From Chromobacterium piscinae (GTDB lineage Bacteria; Pseudomonadota; Gammaproteobacteria; Burkholderiales; Chromobacteriaceae), in contig NZ_JAJOHV010000025.1 of the NCBI RefSeq assembly GCF_021129175.1, forward strand, positions 1 to 64,000: DNA of 64,000 bases. Reading direction: 5' to 3'. The translations under genes were made by a program, and so were the position numbers. This document shows, one piece after another, positions 55,161 to 63,003 of this stretch (the first letter of the stretch is position 1; each line of letters begins with the position of its first letter). The notes under the pieces were generated by a model. It ran no database searches, was not told where the DNA came from, and saw only the letters and a program-made list of their open reading frames with translations.

Positions 55161-57695
55161 ATGCTGTTCACCAAAGAGTTTCAGGACACGCTAAACGGAT
55201 ACGCTGATCTGCTGCGATTCTGCGCCATCATCGATAAGGGCGTGGTCATCGGCAAAGGCGGCGAGTTGATGATGTCCTTCCAATTTCGGGGGAAGGACAA
55301 CGAGTCCAGTTCGTTTGAGGAAATGGAGGCAGTATCGCAGCGGCTGAATTCGGCTCTGCAACGCTTGGGCGCGGGCTGGATGATCCATTGCAATGCGTTC
55401 CGGTTGGAAAGCTCCGGGTATGCCGACCCTGGGCACTTTCCCGACCCAGTGACACGCCTCCTCGATGAAGAGAGACGTCGGCAGTACCATCAAGAGGGGC
55501 GTCACTTCGAGGGACAATGCGTCTTTACGTTTACTTATCTCCCGCCATTGCTTTTGGAAGCCAAGGCAAAGAATTACCTGTTCGAGCAAAGTGAGGATCT
55601 CAAAAGCCGAGCGGGGCCAGTGGCGATGCAGCAACTGGAGTATTTCAAGCGTACTGTGGACGATATCGTCGCCGAGCTGAAAATAGAAATGGAGTCGATG
55701 GTCCGGCTTGAGCCGGTGTTGATGCACAATTTGCCGACCAATAGTCAAGTCATGCTTGATCCGCAAGTCGGCTTCATGCACTGGTGTGCCACCGGGATCC
55801 GTCAGCCGGTAATCGTGCCGAAGCACCGCGCCCCATTCGGGCTGGACAGCATCATTGGTAGCCAAGATTTCTACGGCGGCGTTATGCCGCGGGTGGGTAA
55901 GAAGTTCATCAAGGTGATCAGTCTTGAAGGCCTGCCGGAAGGGACCCACTCGGGGATCCTTCATATCATGAACACCATCCCTGTCGAGTACCGCTGGAGC
56001 ACGCGCTTTATTTATGTGGACAAGCAAGAAGCCTTGTCCATCATGGACAAGCAGCGCAAGAAATGGCGACAGGCGGTGCGTGGTTTCATGGACCAATTCA
56101 CCAATAAGACCACGGGAGCGGTTAACCAGGACGCAGCCGCGATGTCGGCCGATGCAGAAATGGCCATGGCCGAATGTAACAGCGACCTAGTGAAGTTTGG
56201 CTACTACACTTCCTGCGTCGTACTTTACCATGAGGATCCTGAGTTCCTTGAAGCCGCTGGTGACATGGTTGTAAAGGCCTTGCGCCAGAAAAGCTTCGTG
56301 GTGCGTGAAGAAGACATCAACGCGGTTGAGGCCTTTCTCGGTTCCTTACCCGGGCATGGTTACGAAAACCTACGCCGCCCTTTGTTGCACACTCTCAATC
56401 TGGCCGATCTGTTCCCAACCACTGCAGTCTGGCAGGGTTTGGAAGAGAACCCGTGCTCATTCATCCGTGACATGTACCCGCGGGCAGATGTTAAGGTTCC
56501 CCCGCTGTTCTATGCGGCCAGTACGGGCAGTACGCCGTTTCGGGGTTCTCTTCATGTCGGAGATGTTGGTCACACGTTGATCCTGGGTCCGACGGGCACC
56601 GGCAAAAGCGCGCTACTGGCATTCCTGATGGCTCAGCATTTCCGTTACCCACGTGCTCGAGTGGTCGCATTCGACAAGGGCTATTCTGCGTTCGTGCTCA
56701 ACCAAGCCTGCGGCGGCAAGCACTATGACATCCTTGGCGAGAACAGCAAGTTAGGGTTCTGCCCGCTGGCCAATGTCGACAAACTGAGCGAGCGCGCGTG
56801 GGCAGAGTCCTATCTGATGACGATGCTCGTTCTGCAGAAGGTCACAATTACCCAAACGATTCGCCAAGAACTACGGCGCGCCCTGCAAGTGCTGGCTAAG
56901 CAACCGAAGAAATACCGCACGCTGACCCATTTCGTTGGTCAGGTCCAGGTGAAAGAAGTGCGCCAGGCGCTGGAGTTTTATACGTTCGGCGGTGGCGCTG
57001 GCGGTATTCTGAATGCCGACGAGGATACGTTGAGCAGGTCCCATTTCACCGTGTTCGAAATGGAGGAACTGATGGAGCAGGGCGACGAGCACATCGTACC
57101 CGTGCTGATGTATCTATTCCGCTGCATCGAGCGGCAACTTGATGGCTCGCCGGTCATGGTGGTGCTTGACGAGGCCTGGCTGATGCTCGAGCACCCGATG
57201 TTCCAGGAGAAACTGCGCGAGTGGCTGAAGGTGTTGCGCAAGGCAAACGCACATGTGGTGTTTGCGACGCAGGAAATTTCGGACGTCCACAATTCGCCAA
57301 TCAGAGATACGATTTACTCGGCGTGCATGACGAAAATCTTGCTGCCCAACAAAGAAGCCGCAGGCGAGAACTTCATCGATCTTTACCGGAACCTTGGCCT
57401 CAATAAGCGGCAGATTCAACTGCTAGCGATGGCCGTTCCCAAGCGGCAGTATTACTACATGTCAGCCTATGGTCGCCGCTTGTTCGACTTAGGACTTGGT
57501 CCTGTCGCATTGTCTTTGGTTGCCACCGCCGGCATTGAAAACACGGAGCAGGCCAGGGCTCTGATCAAAGAACATGGCAAGGGCTGGATCCGTGTCTGGA
57601 TGAAGGAGCATGGGGTCAGTGAGGAGATGCTTCGCGTTTTTGACGGTTTTGCTGCTAATCAGACGACGTATAATGCTGAACTGCTAGTGGCGTGA
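55161..57695 (+). CDS. trbE: TrbE conjugation ATPase (VirB4 family)
   Basis: 844 residues. N-terminal TrbE/VirB4 domain, then Walker A ILGPTGTGKSALL near residue 475 and Walker B VMVVLDEAWLML near residue 665. FATQEISDVHNSPI near the end fits the conserved arginine/Gln region. ATG 55161 follows GGTGAG; GTG 55152 is an alternative. Energises assembly of the transfer channel. Confidence 0.93.
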   Translation: MLFTKEFQDTLNGYADLLRFCAIIDKGVVIGKGGELMMSFQFRGKDNESSSFEEMEAVSQRLNSALQRLGAGWMIHCNAFRLESSGYADPGHFPDPVTRLLDEERRRQYHQEGRHFEGQCVFTFTYLPPLLLEAKAKNYLFEQSEDLKSRAGPVAMQQLEYFKRTVDDIVAELKIEMESMVRLEPVLMHNLPTNSQVMLDPQVGFMHWCATGIRQPVIVPKHRAPFGLDSIIGSQDFYGGVMPRVGKKFIKVISLEGLPEGTHSGILHIMNTIPVEYRWSTRFIYVDKQEALSIMDKQRKKWRQAVRGFMDQFTNKTTGAVNQDAAAMSADAEMAMAECNSDLVKFGYYTSCVVLYHEDPEFLEAAGDMVVKALRQKSFVVREEDINAVEAFLGSLPGHGYENLRRPLLHTLNLADLFPTTAVWQGLEENPCSFIRDMYPRADVKVPPLFYAASTGSTPFRGSLHVGDVGHTLILGPTGTGKSALLAFLMAQHFRYPRARVVAFDKGYSAFVLNQACGGKHYDILGENSKLGFCPLANVDKLSERAWAESYLMTMLVLQKVTITQTIRQELRRALQVLAKQPKKYRTLTHFVGQVQVKEVRQALEFYTFGGGAGGILNADEDTLSRSHFTVFEMEELMEQGDEHIVPVLMYLFRCIERQLDGSPVMVVLDEAWLMLEHPMFQEKLREWLKVLRKANAHVVFATQEISDVHNSPIRDTIYSACMTKILLPNKEAAGENFIDLYRNLGLNKRQIQLLAMAVPKRQYYYMSAYGRRLFDLGLGPVALSLVATAGIENTEQARALIKEHGKGWIRVWMKEHGVSEEMLRVFDGFAANQTTYNAELLVA

Positions 57696-57699
57696 GACT

Positions 57700-57715
57700 T
57701 TTTCACTGGTGAAAA
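57700..57715. promoter_or_regulatory. TTTTCACYRGTGAAAA palindrome, copy 9
   Basis: TTTTCACTGGTGAAAA, 5 bp after the trbE stop and 65 bp before the next gene. A TGTTATGATATTAGT stretch downstream could hold a -10 box, so this may be a second promoter of the trb cluster. Confidence 0.7.
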
Positions 57716-57779
57716 TAGTGCTTGCCTCCATTGTGCATAGTGTTATGATATTAGTATCACCGCACAAAGGGAGGCAATC

Positions 57780-57944
57780 ATGGTATTCGCTGCTATTTTC
57801 GCGTTGCTCTTCATGTTTGGAAAACTGCTTGGGCCCATGCTTAGCTTTGCTCTGAAGATTGCCTTCACGGGCATTGGTTTGTTTGTGGGTACACTGTTTT
57901 ATGTAGGTCGGGCATGCGCCAAAGAGTTATGGAATGAAAAATAA
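57780..57944 (+). CDS. Small two-segment membrane protein
   Basis: 54 residues, MVFAAIFALLFMFGKLLGPM start, almost all hydrophobic. AAAGGGAGG lies 6 bp before the ATG, a very strong site. Not a standard Trb protein; possibly an accessory subunit of the channel. Confidence 0.65.
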   Translation: MVFAAIFALLFMFGKLLGPMLSFALKIAFTGIGLFVGTLFYVGRACAKELWNEK

Positions 57945-57989
57945 CATACGTTATGCAATAATTGGCGCACACCTGTTATTACTGTAGGA

Positions 57990-58571
57990 GTGAAAATGAA
58001 ACGTATATTGATGTTTTTCTTCATGCTATCCGTTGGACAGGTGGTCAGCGCGGCTGGGCGCCTGGCGTGTTCACCGGATTTCCGGCCCGTGATCCAGGAT
58101 GCCGTTGCAGTGAATGAACCTGGTCAGCCGGGTCTGGTGTTCGTCGGCATGCATAGTCCGGATCAGCGCACGGCATACTTCCTGAATCTGCAGGGTGGCT
58201 GGGATGCGTATCAAGGAGGGCTGTATCAGCCGGCCGCACGATACGATGCGGGATTGCCGTCAAGTTATCCGCTGACGCGTTACTTGCCGGGAACACCGTC
58301 GTATACCTCCGCGGCTTTCCAAGGCTGGACTATCTATTTAGGCTACGGCGTGTTGACGCCAAAAGCTCAGGGGATGGTTAAGACGCGACGTGACGCACTC
58401 AACCAACTCCGGCCGGAGCGGGTCGCTCAAGGCAAATGGAACCCCGAATACGATAGCGATGATAGGTTCAAGTTGTCGCTGATCCAGAAAGATCTGATGG
58501 ACAACCAGAAGTACGTCAAATCGATGGTGATTCCGTACCTCGATTGCAGCCCTCCCGATCATGGAAAGTGA
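57990..58571 (+). CDS. Secreted protein inserted between trbE and trbJ
   Basis: 193 residues. Sec signal (MKMKRILMFFFMLSVGQVVS, then A-A), mature part with a few Cys and many Tyr/Pro/Gln (GGWDAYQGGLYQPAARYDAG). TAGGAG lies upstream. Not recognised. Position in the trb operon suggests a periplasmic part of the transfer machine or an exclusion factor. Confidence 0.6.
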   Translation: MKMKRILMFFFMLSVGQVVSAAGRLACSPDFRPVIQDAVAVNEPGQPGLVFVGMHSPDQRTAYFLNLQGGWDAYQGGLYQPAARYDAGLPSSYPLTRYLPGTPSYTSAAFQGWTIYLGYGVLTPKAQGMVKTRRDALNQLRPERVAQGKWNPEYDSDDRFKLSLIQKDLMDNQKYVKSMVIPYLDCSPPDHGK

Positions 58572-58580
58572 GGCTTAATC

Positions 58581-58715
58581 ATGGAAGAAAAATTTACCGC
58601 CGTTGAGGCAAACGACATGGGGGCATTCGTCGAGGACGCGGTGAGTCCCGACGAAGCTGCCCAGGCTGAACCTGTAAACAGAGAGGACTACCAAAATGAA
58701 AAAACTGCACAGTAA
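58581..58715 (+). CDS. Small acidic protein before trbJ
   Basis: 44 residues, MEEKFTAVEANDMGAFVEDA start, strongly acidic. It overlaps the start of trbJ by 20 bp in another frame, so translation is probably coupled. Function unknown. Confidence 0.5.
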   Translation: MEEKFTAVEANDMGAFVEDAVSPDEAAQAEPVNREDYQNEKTAQ

Positions 58716-59388
58716 AGCATCTGTGTTGCTCGTACTGTCTATCGGGCTACCGATTTCCGCACTAGCGGGTTCCGTCGGGGGGACGGGTGGCTCGACTGAA
58801 GTTACCCAAATTCTGAACAACGTTGAGCTGATTACACAGACCTCCCAGCAAGTTAAAATGGTCCAAGTCCAGTTGCAGCAGGCACTGACGAATCCGAACA
58901 CACCATGGTCTCAAACCATGCAGTCTTTGCAAAAGCTGCGCGATGTCGTGCAGAAAGGGCAGGCGATTGGCTACCAGCTTTCTGGAATGGAGCAGCAATT
59001 CAAGAACACCTATAAGGGCTACGCCCGAAGCAATGATATGCTCGGGGACTTCATTCGCTGGAACAACACCACGCGTGACTCCATCCTGGGGGCGCTTGGG
59101 GCTGCAGGACTAACGGTCGACCAGGTGGCCAGCGAGGGTGCAATGATCGACCAGTTGCGCACGATGGGACAATCAGCCCAAGGGCAGATGCAAGCGACCC
59201 AAGTCGGAAATGCCATAGGGGTGGAAATGGTCCAGCAAATGCGCCAGTTGCGGCAGCTACAAGCAGCACAAATGCAGGCCCATAACGCGTATCTCGCCGG
59301 CGAGACCGATCAAAAAGCCGCTACGCGGTCTGCCAACGACACTATTTTCAATCTCCGTAAAACGAAATCGGGGACTCTCACGAAGTAA
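58696..59388 (+). CDS. trbJ: TrbJ (VirB5-like)
   Basis: 230 residues. Sec signal (LLVLSIGLPISALAG), then long Gln-rich helices (QQVKMVQVQLQQALTNP, VEMVQQMRQLRQLQAAQMQA). Family members sit at the pilus tip or periplasm and help in pilus assembly. AGAGGAC lies upstream. Confidence 0.87.
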   Translation: MKKLHSKASVLLVLSIGLPISALAGSVGGTGGSTEVTQILNNVELITQTSQQVKMVQVQLQQALTNPNTPWSQTMQSLQKLRDVVQKGQAIGYQLSGMEQQFKNTYKGYARSNDMLGDFIRWNNTTRDSILGALGAAGLTVDQVASEGAMIDQLRTMGQSAQGQMQATQVGNAIGVEMVQQMRQLRQLQAAQMQAHNAYLAGETDQKAATRSANDTIFNLRKTKSGTLTK

Positions 59389-59397
59389 GGGGGAACT

Positions 59398-59610
59398 ATG
59401 AACAAGGCTCTACTCGTTGCAACACTGCTCTTGACGATTGGCTTGACTGCATGTGAGAAAAAGGAAGTACCCAATGCGGAACCACCGAAAATCCCCCCGG
59501 TGATCAAGTCTGAAGAAGGCGCGAATCCGTGGGGCAAAGCGCTGGGGAAATCCAACACGACCAGCAAGCTTCGGCACAAAGGTGCGGCGGCGGATGGGCA
59601 GGGCCAGTAG
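59398..59610 (+). CDS. trbK: TrbK-like lipoprotein
   Basis: 70 residues with lipobox GLTAC at residues 15-19 and a Lys/Pro-rich short mature part. TrbK of RP4 mediates entry exclusion in the recipient-side inner membrane. Between trbJ and trbL as expected; sequence similarity beyond the lipoprotein signal cannot be judged. Confidence 0.7.
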   Translation: MNKALLVATLLLTIGLTACEKKEVPNAEPPKIPPVIKSEEGANPWGKALGKSNTTSKLRHKGAAADGQGQ

Positions 59611-59628
59611 TAAACCGGGAGTATCTTA

Positions 59629-61263
59629 ATGCGATCACTGACGTTGATTCGCTCTAACACGCGGTTGGCTTGCCTTGACATGCGAAGGGCTGGCACCTCG
59701 CAGACATTGTTGGCCGCGGCGGTGTTACTTGTATTGTTCTTATTCTATGCTCATCCGGCATTGGCCGGCACGCTAGACAACATCAATAACCTTTACAAAC
59801 CCTTCAAGAGTTCTTGGCACACGCAGATCAAGGCTTACGCCGAACGTTTGTTCTGGCTACTCGTATCGGTAGACATGGCATGGCACGGCATCCTCATCGT
59901 TCTGGACAAAGCTGACGAATTTAAGTCAATCACCGTTTCTCTAATCAAGAAAGTATTTAGTATTGGGTTCTTCTATGGGTTGCTGAAATTTTCCGATACC
60001 TGGGTACCGGCAATTATCGACTCACTTTCTCAGATTGGGACGACAGTTGGAGGGTCTTCTGCGACACCCGATGGTATCTTGGTGGATGGCATGGAAACGG
60101 CCATGACTATCTACGGTACGATGAAAGACCTGGGAGTGATGGAGTCAATCTCCGTTGGGTTAGCCATCGTTCCGTGCGCTATTTTGATCTTCTTTTGTTT
60201 CCTCATCGTTGCGGGTCAGCTCTTGATCACCCTGGTCGAGAGTTACCTGGTGATTGGTGCGGGGACAATCATGCTGGGCCTAGGCGGCTCACGCTGGACA
60301 ACAGAATTTACTTCCAAATACCTTCAGTACGCATTCGGGGTAGGCGTCAAGCTCATGATGATCTACCTAATCGTTGGTGTGGGCAAAGGGATAGGTAGCG
60401 GAATTACCATCGACCAAGACAACCTCATCGAATCTTGCTTGACCGCATTGGGGTCTGCATTCATTTATGCCTTCCTTTCCCTGAAAGTAGGATCAATCGC
60501 TAGTGGGATGCTAACTGGTGCATCCGCACTAAGTGGCAATGATGCGTTTGGTACCGCAATGGGCGTTGCTGCTGGTGGGGCCGCTGCGCTGGGGGGGGCA
60601 ATGGCAGCAGGAGGAGCTGCGGTCGGCGCCGGTGCCAGTGGTTTTGGGGCGGCGCGCGCCGTTGGGGCGGGGTTCCAAGTTGCACAAGAGTCTGGCTTGC
60701 GTGGTGCCGCCGCCGGTGCGGCAGCATTCGGCCATGCCGGTGCGGCCATGGCACGCGAAATCGTCAACAGCTTCGGTGGAGGTGTGAAGGAGTCGCTGGG
60801 TGCCAAGGTTGACCAGACATCTGGAGCGAGGGCAGCGCAACAGCTGCTTGGTAGCCTTGGCGGGGGTATGGTGCCTGTCGATCCCACTGCAGGGGCCGCG
60901 GGTGGCAGTGACGCCACTGGTCCTATTGCTGAGGCGGGAGCTTCGACGGGGGCTCCAAATTCAGGTGGCTCCCCGGCTGCTCAAGCATCGAGTGCTAGTG
61001 CTGCGCCGAGTTCCTCTACTGGTTCTACTTTCACACCCTCTTCAGCAGGTATGGGTTCGTCTTCTGCCAAGAGTTCTCCGACCGGTGATGCTAGCTCGGC
61101 GGCTGTGGCACCGAGTTCTTCCCAATCAAATTCAGCAAGCAACGGGACGACGGAACGCCCGTTCCATCAGCGGATGGAGGATCGCTTCCAAAGCGCGAAA
61201 GGCTTTATGCCTGATGATGGCGGAACGGGAAGTGTCAATATTCCAATGAATCATGTTGAATAG
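59629..61263 (+). CDS. trbL: TrbL (VirB6-like)
   Basis: 544 residues. Six or more membrane segments up to about residue 305, then a long Gly/Ala/Ser-rich low-complexity tail (about 310-510) ending in a polar stretch. The order signal, first loops and tail match TrbL. Inner-membrane channel component. Confidence 0.9.
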   Translation: MRSLTLIRSNTRLACLDMRRAGTSQTLLAAAVLLVLFLFYAHPALAGTLDNINNLYKPFKSSWHTQIKAYAERLFWLLVSVDMAWHGILIVLDKADEFKSITVSLIKKVFSIGFFYGLLKFSDTWVPAIIDSLSQIGTTVGGSSATPDGILVDGMETAMTIYGTMKDLGVMESISVGLAIVPCAILIFFCFLIVAGQLLITLVESYLVIGAGTIMLGLGGSRWTTEFTSKYLQYAFGVGVKLMMIYLIVGVGKGIGSGITIDQDNLIESCLTALGSAFIYAFLSLKVGSIASGMLTGASALSGNDAFGTAMGVAAGGAAALGGAMAAGGAAVGAGASGFGAARAVGAGFQVAQESGLRGAAAGAAAFGHAGAAMAREIVNSFGGGVKESLGAKVDQTSGARAAQQLLGSLGGGMVPVDPTAGAAGGSDATGPIAEAGASTGAPNSGGSPAAQASSASAAPSSSTGSTFTPSSAGMGSSSAKSSPTGDASSAAVAPSSSQSNSASNGTTERPFHQRMEDRFQSAKGFMPDDGGTGSVNIPMNHVE

Positions 61264-61325
61264 GTTATTGCCTGATTCTCATATTGGCGATAACATTGTT
61301 ATTCAACATTTCAACATATGATTTA

Positions 61326-61341
61326 TTTTCACCAGTGAAAA
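61326..61341. promoter_or_regulatory. TTTTCACYRGTGAAAA palindrome, copy 10
   Basis: TTTTCACCAGTGAAAA, 10 bp before the trbF start, inside the operon after an AT-rich gap of about 60 bp. Confidence 0.7.
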
Positions 61342-61351
61342 TGGGGTGAGT

Positions 61352-62071
61352 ATGGGATTCTTCAGCAAGAAAGAAAAAAGAACAACCGACGGAGCTGGGG
61401 ATGCTTCCTTGCCCGCGGCCGCAACTCCTTGGGCTGCGGCACAGCAGGCTTGGGATGACAGGATGCTGCGCCTGGCTATGCAGGTTCAGAACTGGCAACG
61501 CGCATTTATGATTATGGCCGGCATTACATGCCTTTCGGTCGTGGGGATTGCCTATATCGGGTCCCAGTCCAAGATCATCCCGTACATTGTGGAAGTCGAT
61601 AAACTCGGGCGTGCCCTTGCGGTACGCGCGGTCGACGGGGAGGAGGCCAAGATCGATCCGCAGCGCGCAATGTACCGTGAAGTGATCGATTTCTTCGAGG
61701 ACGGACGTACCATCATTGGTGACAACGCTGCGATGAAGAAATCGCAAGGTCGCATGTGGGCCAAACTGCCGAATGACTCGGCATGTCGTAAATATATTAT
61801 TGATGAATTTGCGAAAAAAGATCCATTCACCCTCAACCAGAGCATGACTGTCACGGCAACCGTCAAAACAGCGCTCAAGCTTTCCAACAAGTCCTGGCAG
61901 GTGGAATGGGAAGAACAGGCATACACCCTCAAGGGTGAAGCCTGGGGGCCACTGGCACGTTACAAAGCAAATATCGAGACCAAGATGACCCCGCCGGCGG
62001 ATGAAAAGACAATCCGCATTAACCCGTATGGGTTTTATGTCACGACCTGCAGTTGGACCAAGCAGCTCTGA
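61352..62071 (+). CDS. trbF: TrbF (VirB8 family)
   Basis: 239 residues. Cytoplasmic start, one membrane segment (AFMIMAGITCLSVVGIAYIG, near 52-71), then the VirB8 periplasmic fold (KIIPYIVEVDKLGRALAVRA, then WQVEWEEQAYTLKG, and NPYGFYVTTCSW). ATG 61352 follows GGGGTGAG; GTG 61346 is an alternative. Confidence 0.92.
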   Translation: MGFFSKKEKRTTDGAGDASLPAAATPWAAAQQAWDDRMLRLAMQVQNWQRAFMIMAGITCLSVVGIAYIGSQSKIIPYIVEVDKLGRALAVRAVDGEEAKIDPQRAMYREVIDFFEDGRTIIGDNAAMKKSQGRMWAKLPNDSACRKYIIDEFAKKDPFTLNQSMTVTATVKTALKLSNKSWQVEWEEQAYTLKGEAWGPLARYKANIETKMTPPADEKTIRINPYGFYVTTCSWTKQL

Positions 62072-62103
62072 AATTTACGCGATTAGGAATCAGGAGAGGT
62101 GTT

Positions 62104-62994
62104 ATGCGCAAGTTTGTGTTGATCGTCGGTCTTGCGACCAGCTTGCTTAGTAGCTTGGGCGTGGCCGCGACTACGAAAAAATTTCAGACCTTGGACGCTG
62201 CGATTCTGGACCAAGTCAAGCAATGGCAGCAAACCGGGAAAATCAAGCCCATTATGTCCGATGACGGGAAGCTAATTTTCCCGTTTGGCGAATACATGCC
62301 AAAACTCGTTTGCGGCACGTTGCGCGCCTGCGATGTTGAGTTGGAGCCTGGTGAAAAAGTCATGGGGGACGTGCGTGGCGACACCAAGCTCTGGGACATC
62401 GACAAGGGTAAGTCGATGATCGATGAAAATCAGGACAAAGTTGTAACCCATGTAATCTTCAAGCCGAAATTAAACGGCATTAAATCCAACGTCATTATCT
62501 TCACCAACCGACGCACTTACCACATTGAGCTCATCTCTCCTCAAACTGAGGGGGGCGCATATATGAACCGGGTCGGTTTCTACTACCCAAACAAGCTGGT
62601 CGACCGCTGGGAAGAGGAAGAGGTGGTGGCCGCGGCGAAGAAAAAGGAAGATGACGACCGTACCATCGCTGAATTTCCATCAATGACTGTCGATAACTTG
62701 GATTTTGACTACAAGATCACCGGATCCGACCCGCGAATTACTCCCGTGCGCGTGTTCAACGACGGCACCCGAGTCTGGGTTCAGTTCCCGCAGTTGATGA
62801 CAAAGACCGAGGCTCCGAGCCTGTATTTGTTGGACGAAAAGGGGGATATGCAGATGGTTAACTTCCGCCCGGTCAAGGGCGGCTACTTTGTCGTCGACAA
62901 GTTATTTGATCGAGCACAGATCGTCTTGGGTCCGCAGGGTGAGTCTTCCAAGGTTTCCATTGTCTGGAATAAGACCAAAAAGTGGTGGTGGTAA
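62104..62994 (+). CDS. trbG: TrbG (VirB9 family)
   Basis: 296 residues. Sec signal (FVLIVGLATSLLSSLGVAAT), N-terminal strand-rich domain, then the VirB9 C-terminal domain (LDFDYKITGSDPRITPVRVF, VWVQFPQ, YFVVDKLFDRAQIVLG). AGGAGAGG lies before the ATG. Outer-membrane core component. Confidence 0.92.
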   Translation: MRKFVLIVGLATSLLSSLGVAATTKKFQTLDAAILDQVKQWQQTGKIKPIMSDDGKLIFPFGEYMPKLVCGTLRACDVELEPGEKVMGDVRGDTKLWDIDKGKSMIDENQDKVVTHVIFKPKLNGIKSNVIIFTNRRTYHIELISPQTEGGAYMNRVGFYYPNKLVDRWEEEEVVAAAKKKEDDDRTIAEFPSMTVDNLDFDYKITGSDPRITPVRVFNDGTRVWVQFPQLMTKTEAPSLYLLDEKGDMQMVNFRPVKGGYFVVDKLFDRAQIVLGPQGESSKVSIVWNKTKKWWW

Positions 62995-63003
62995 GGATCG
63001 ATT

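Noticed and set aside
55191-56096. Minus-strand frame of 301 codons inside trbE
   Set aside because: Shadow of the conserved trbE coding region.
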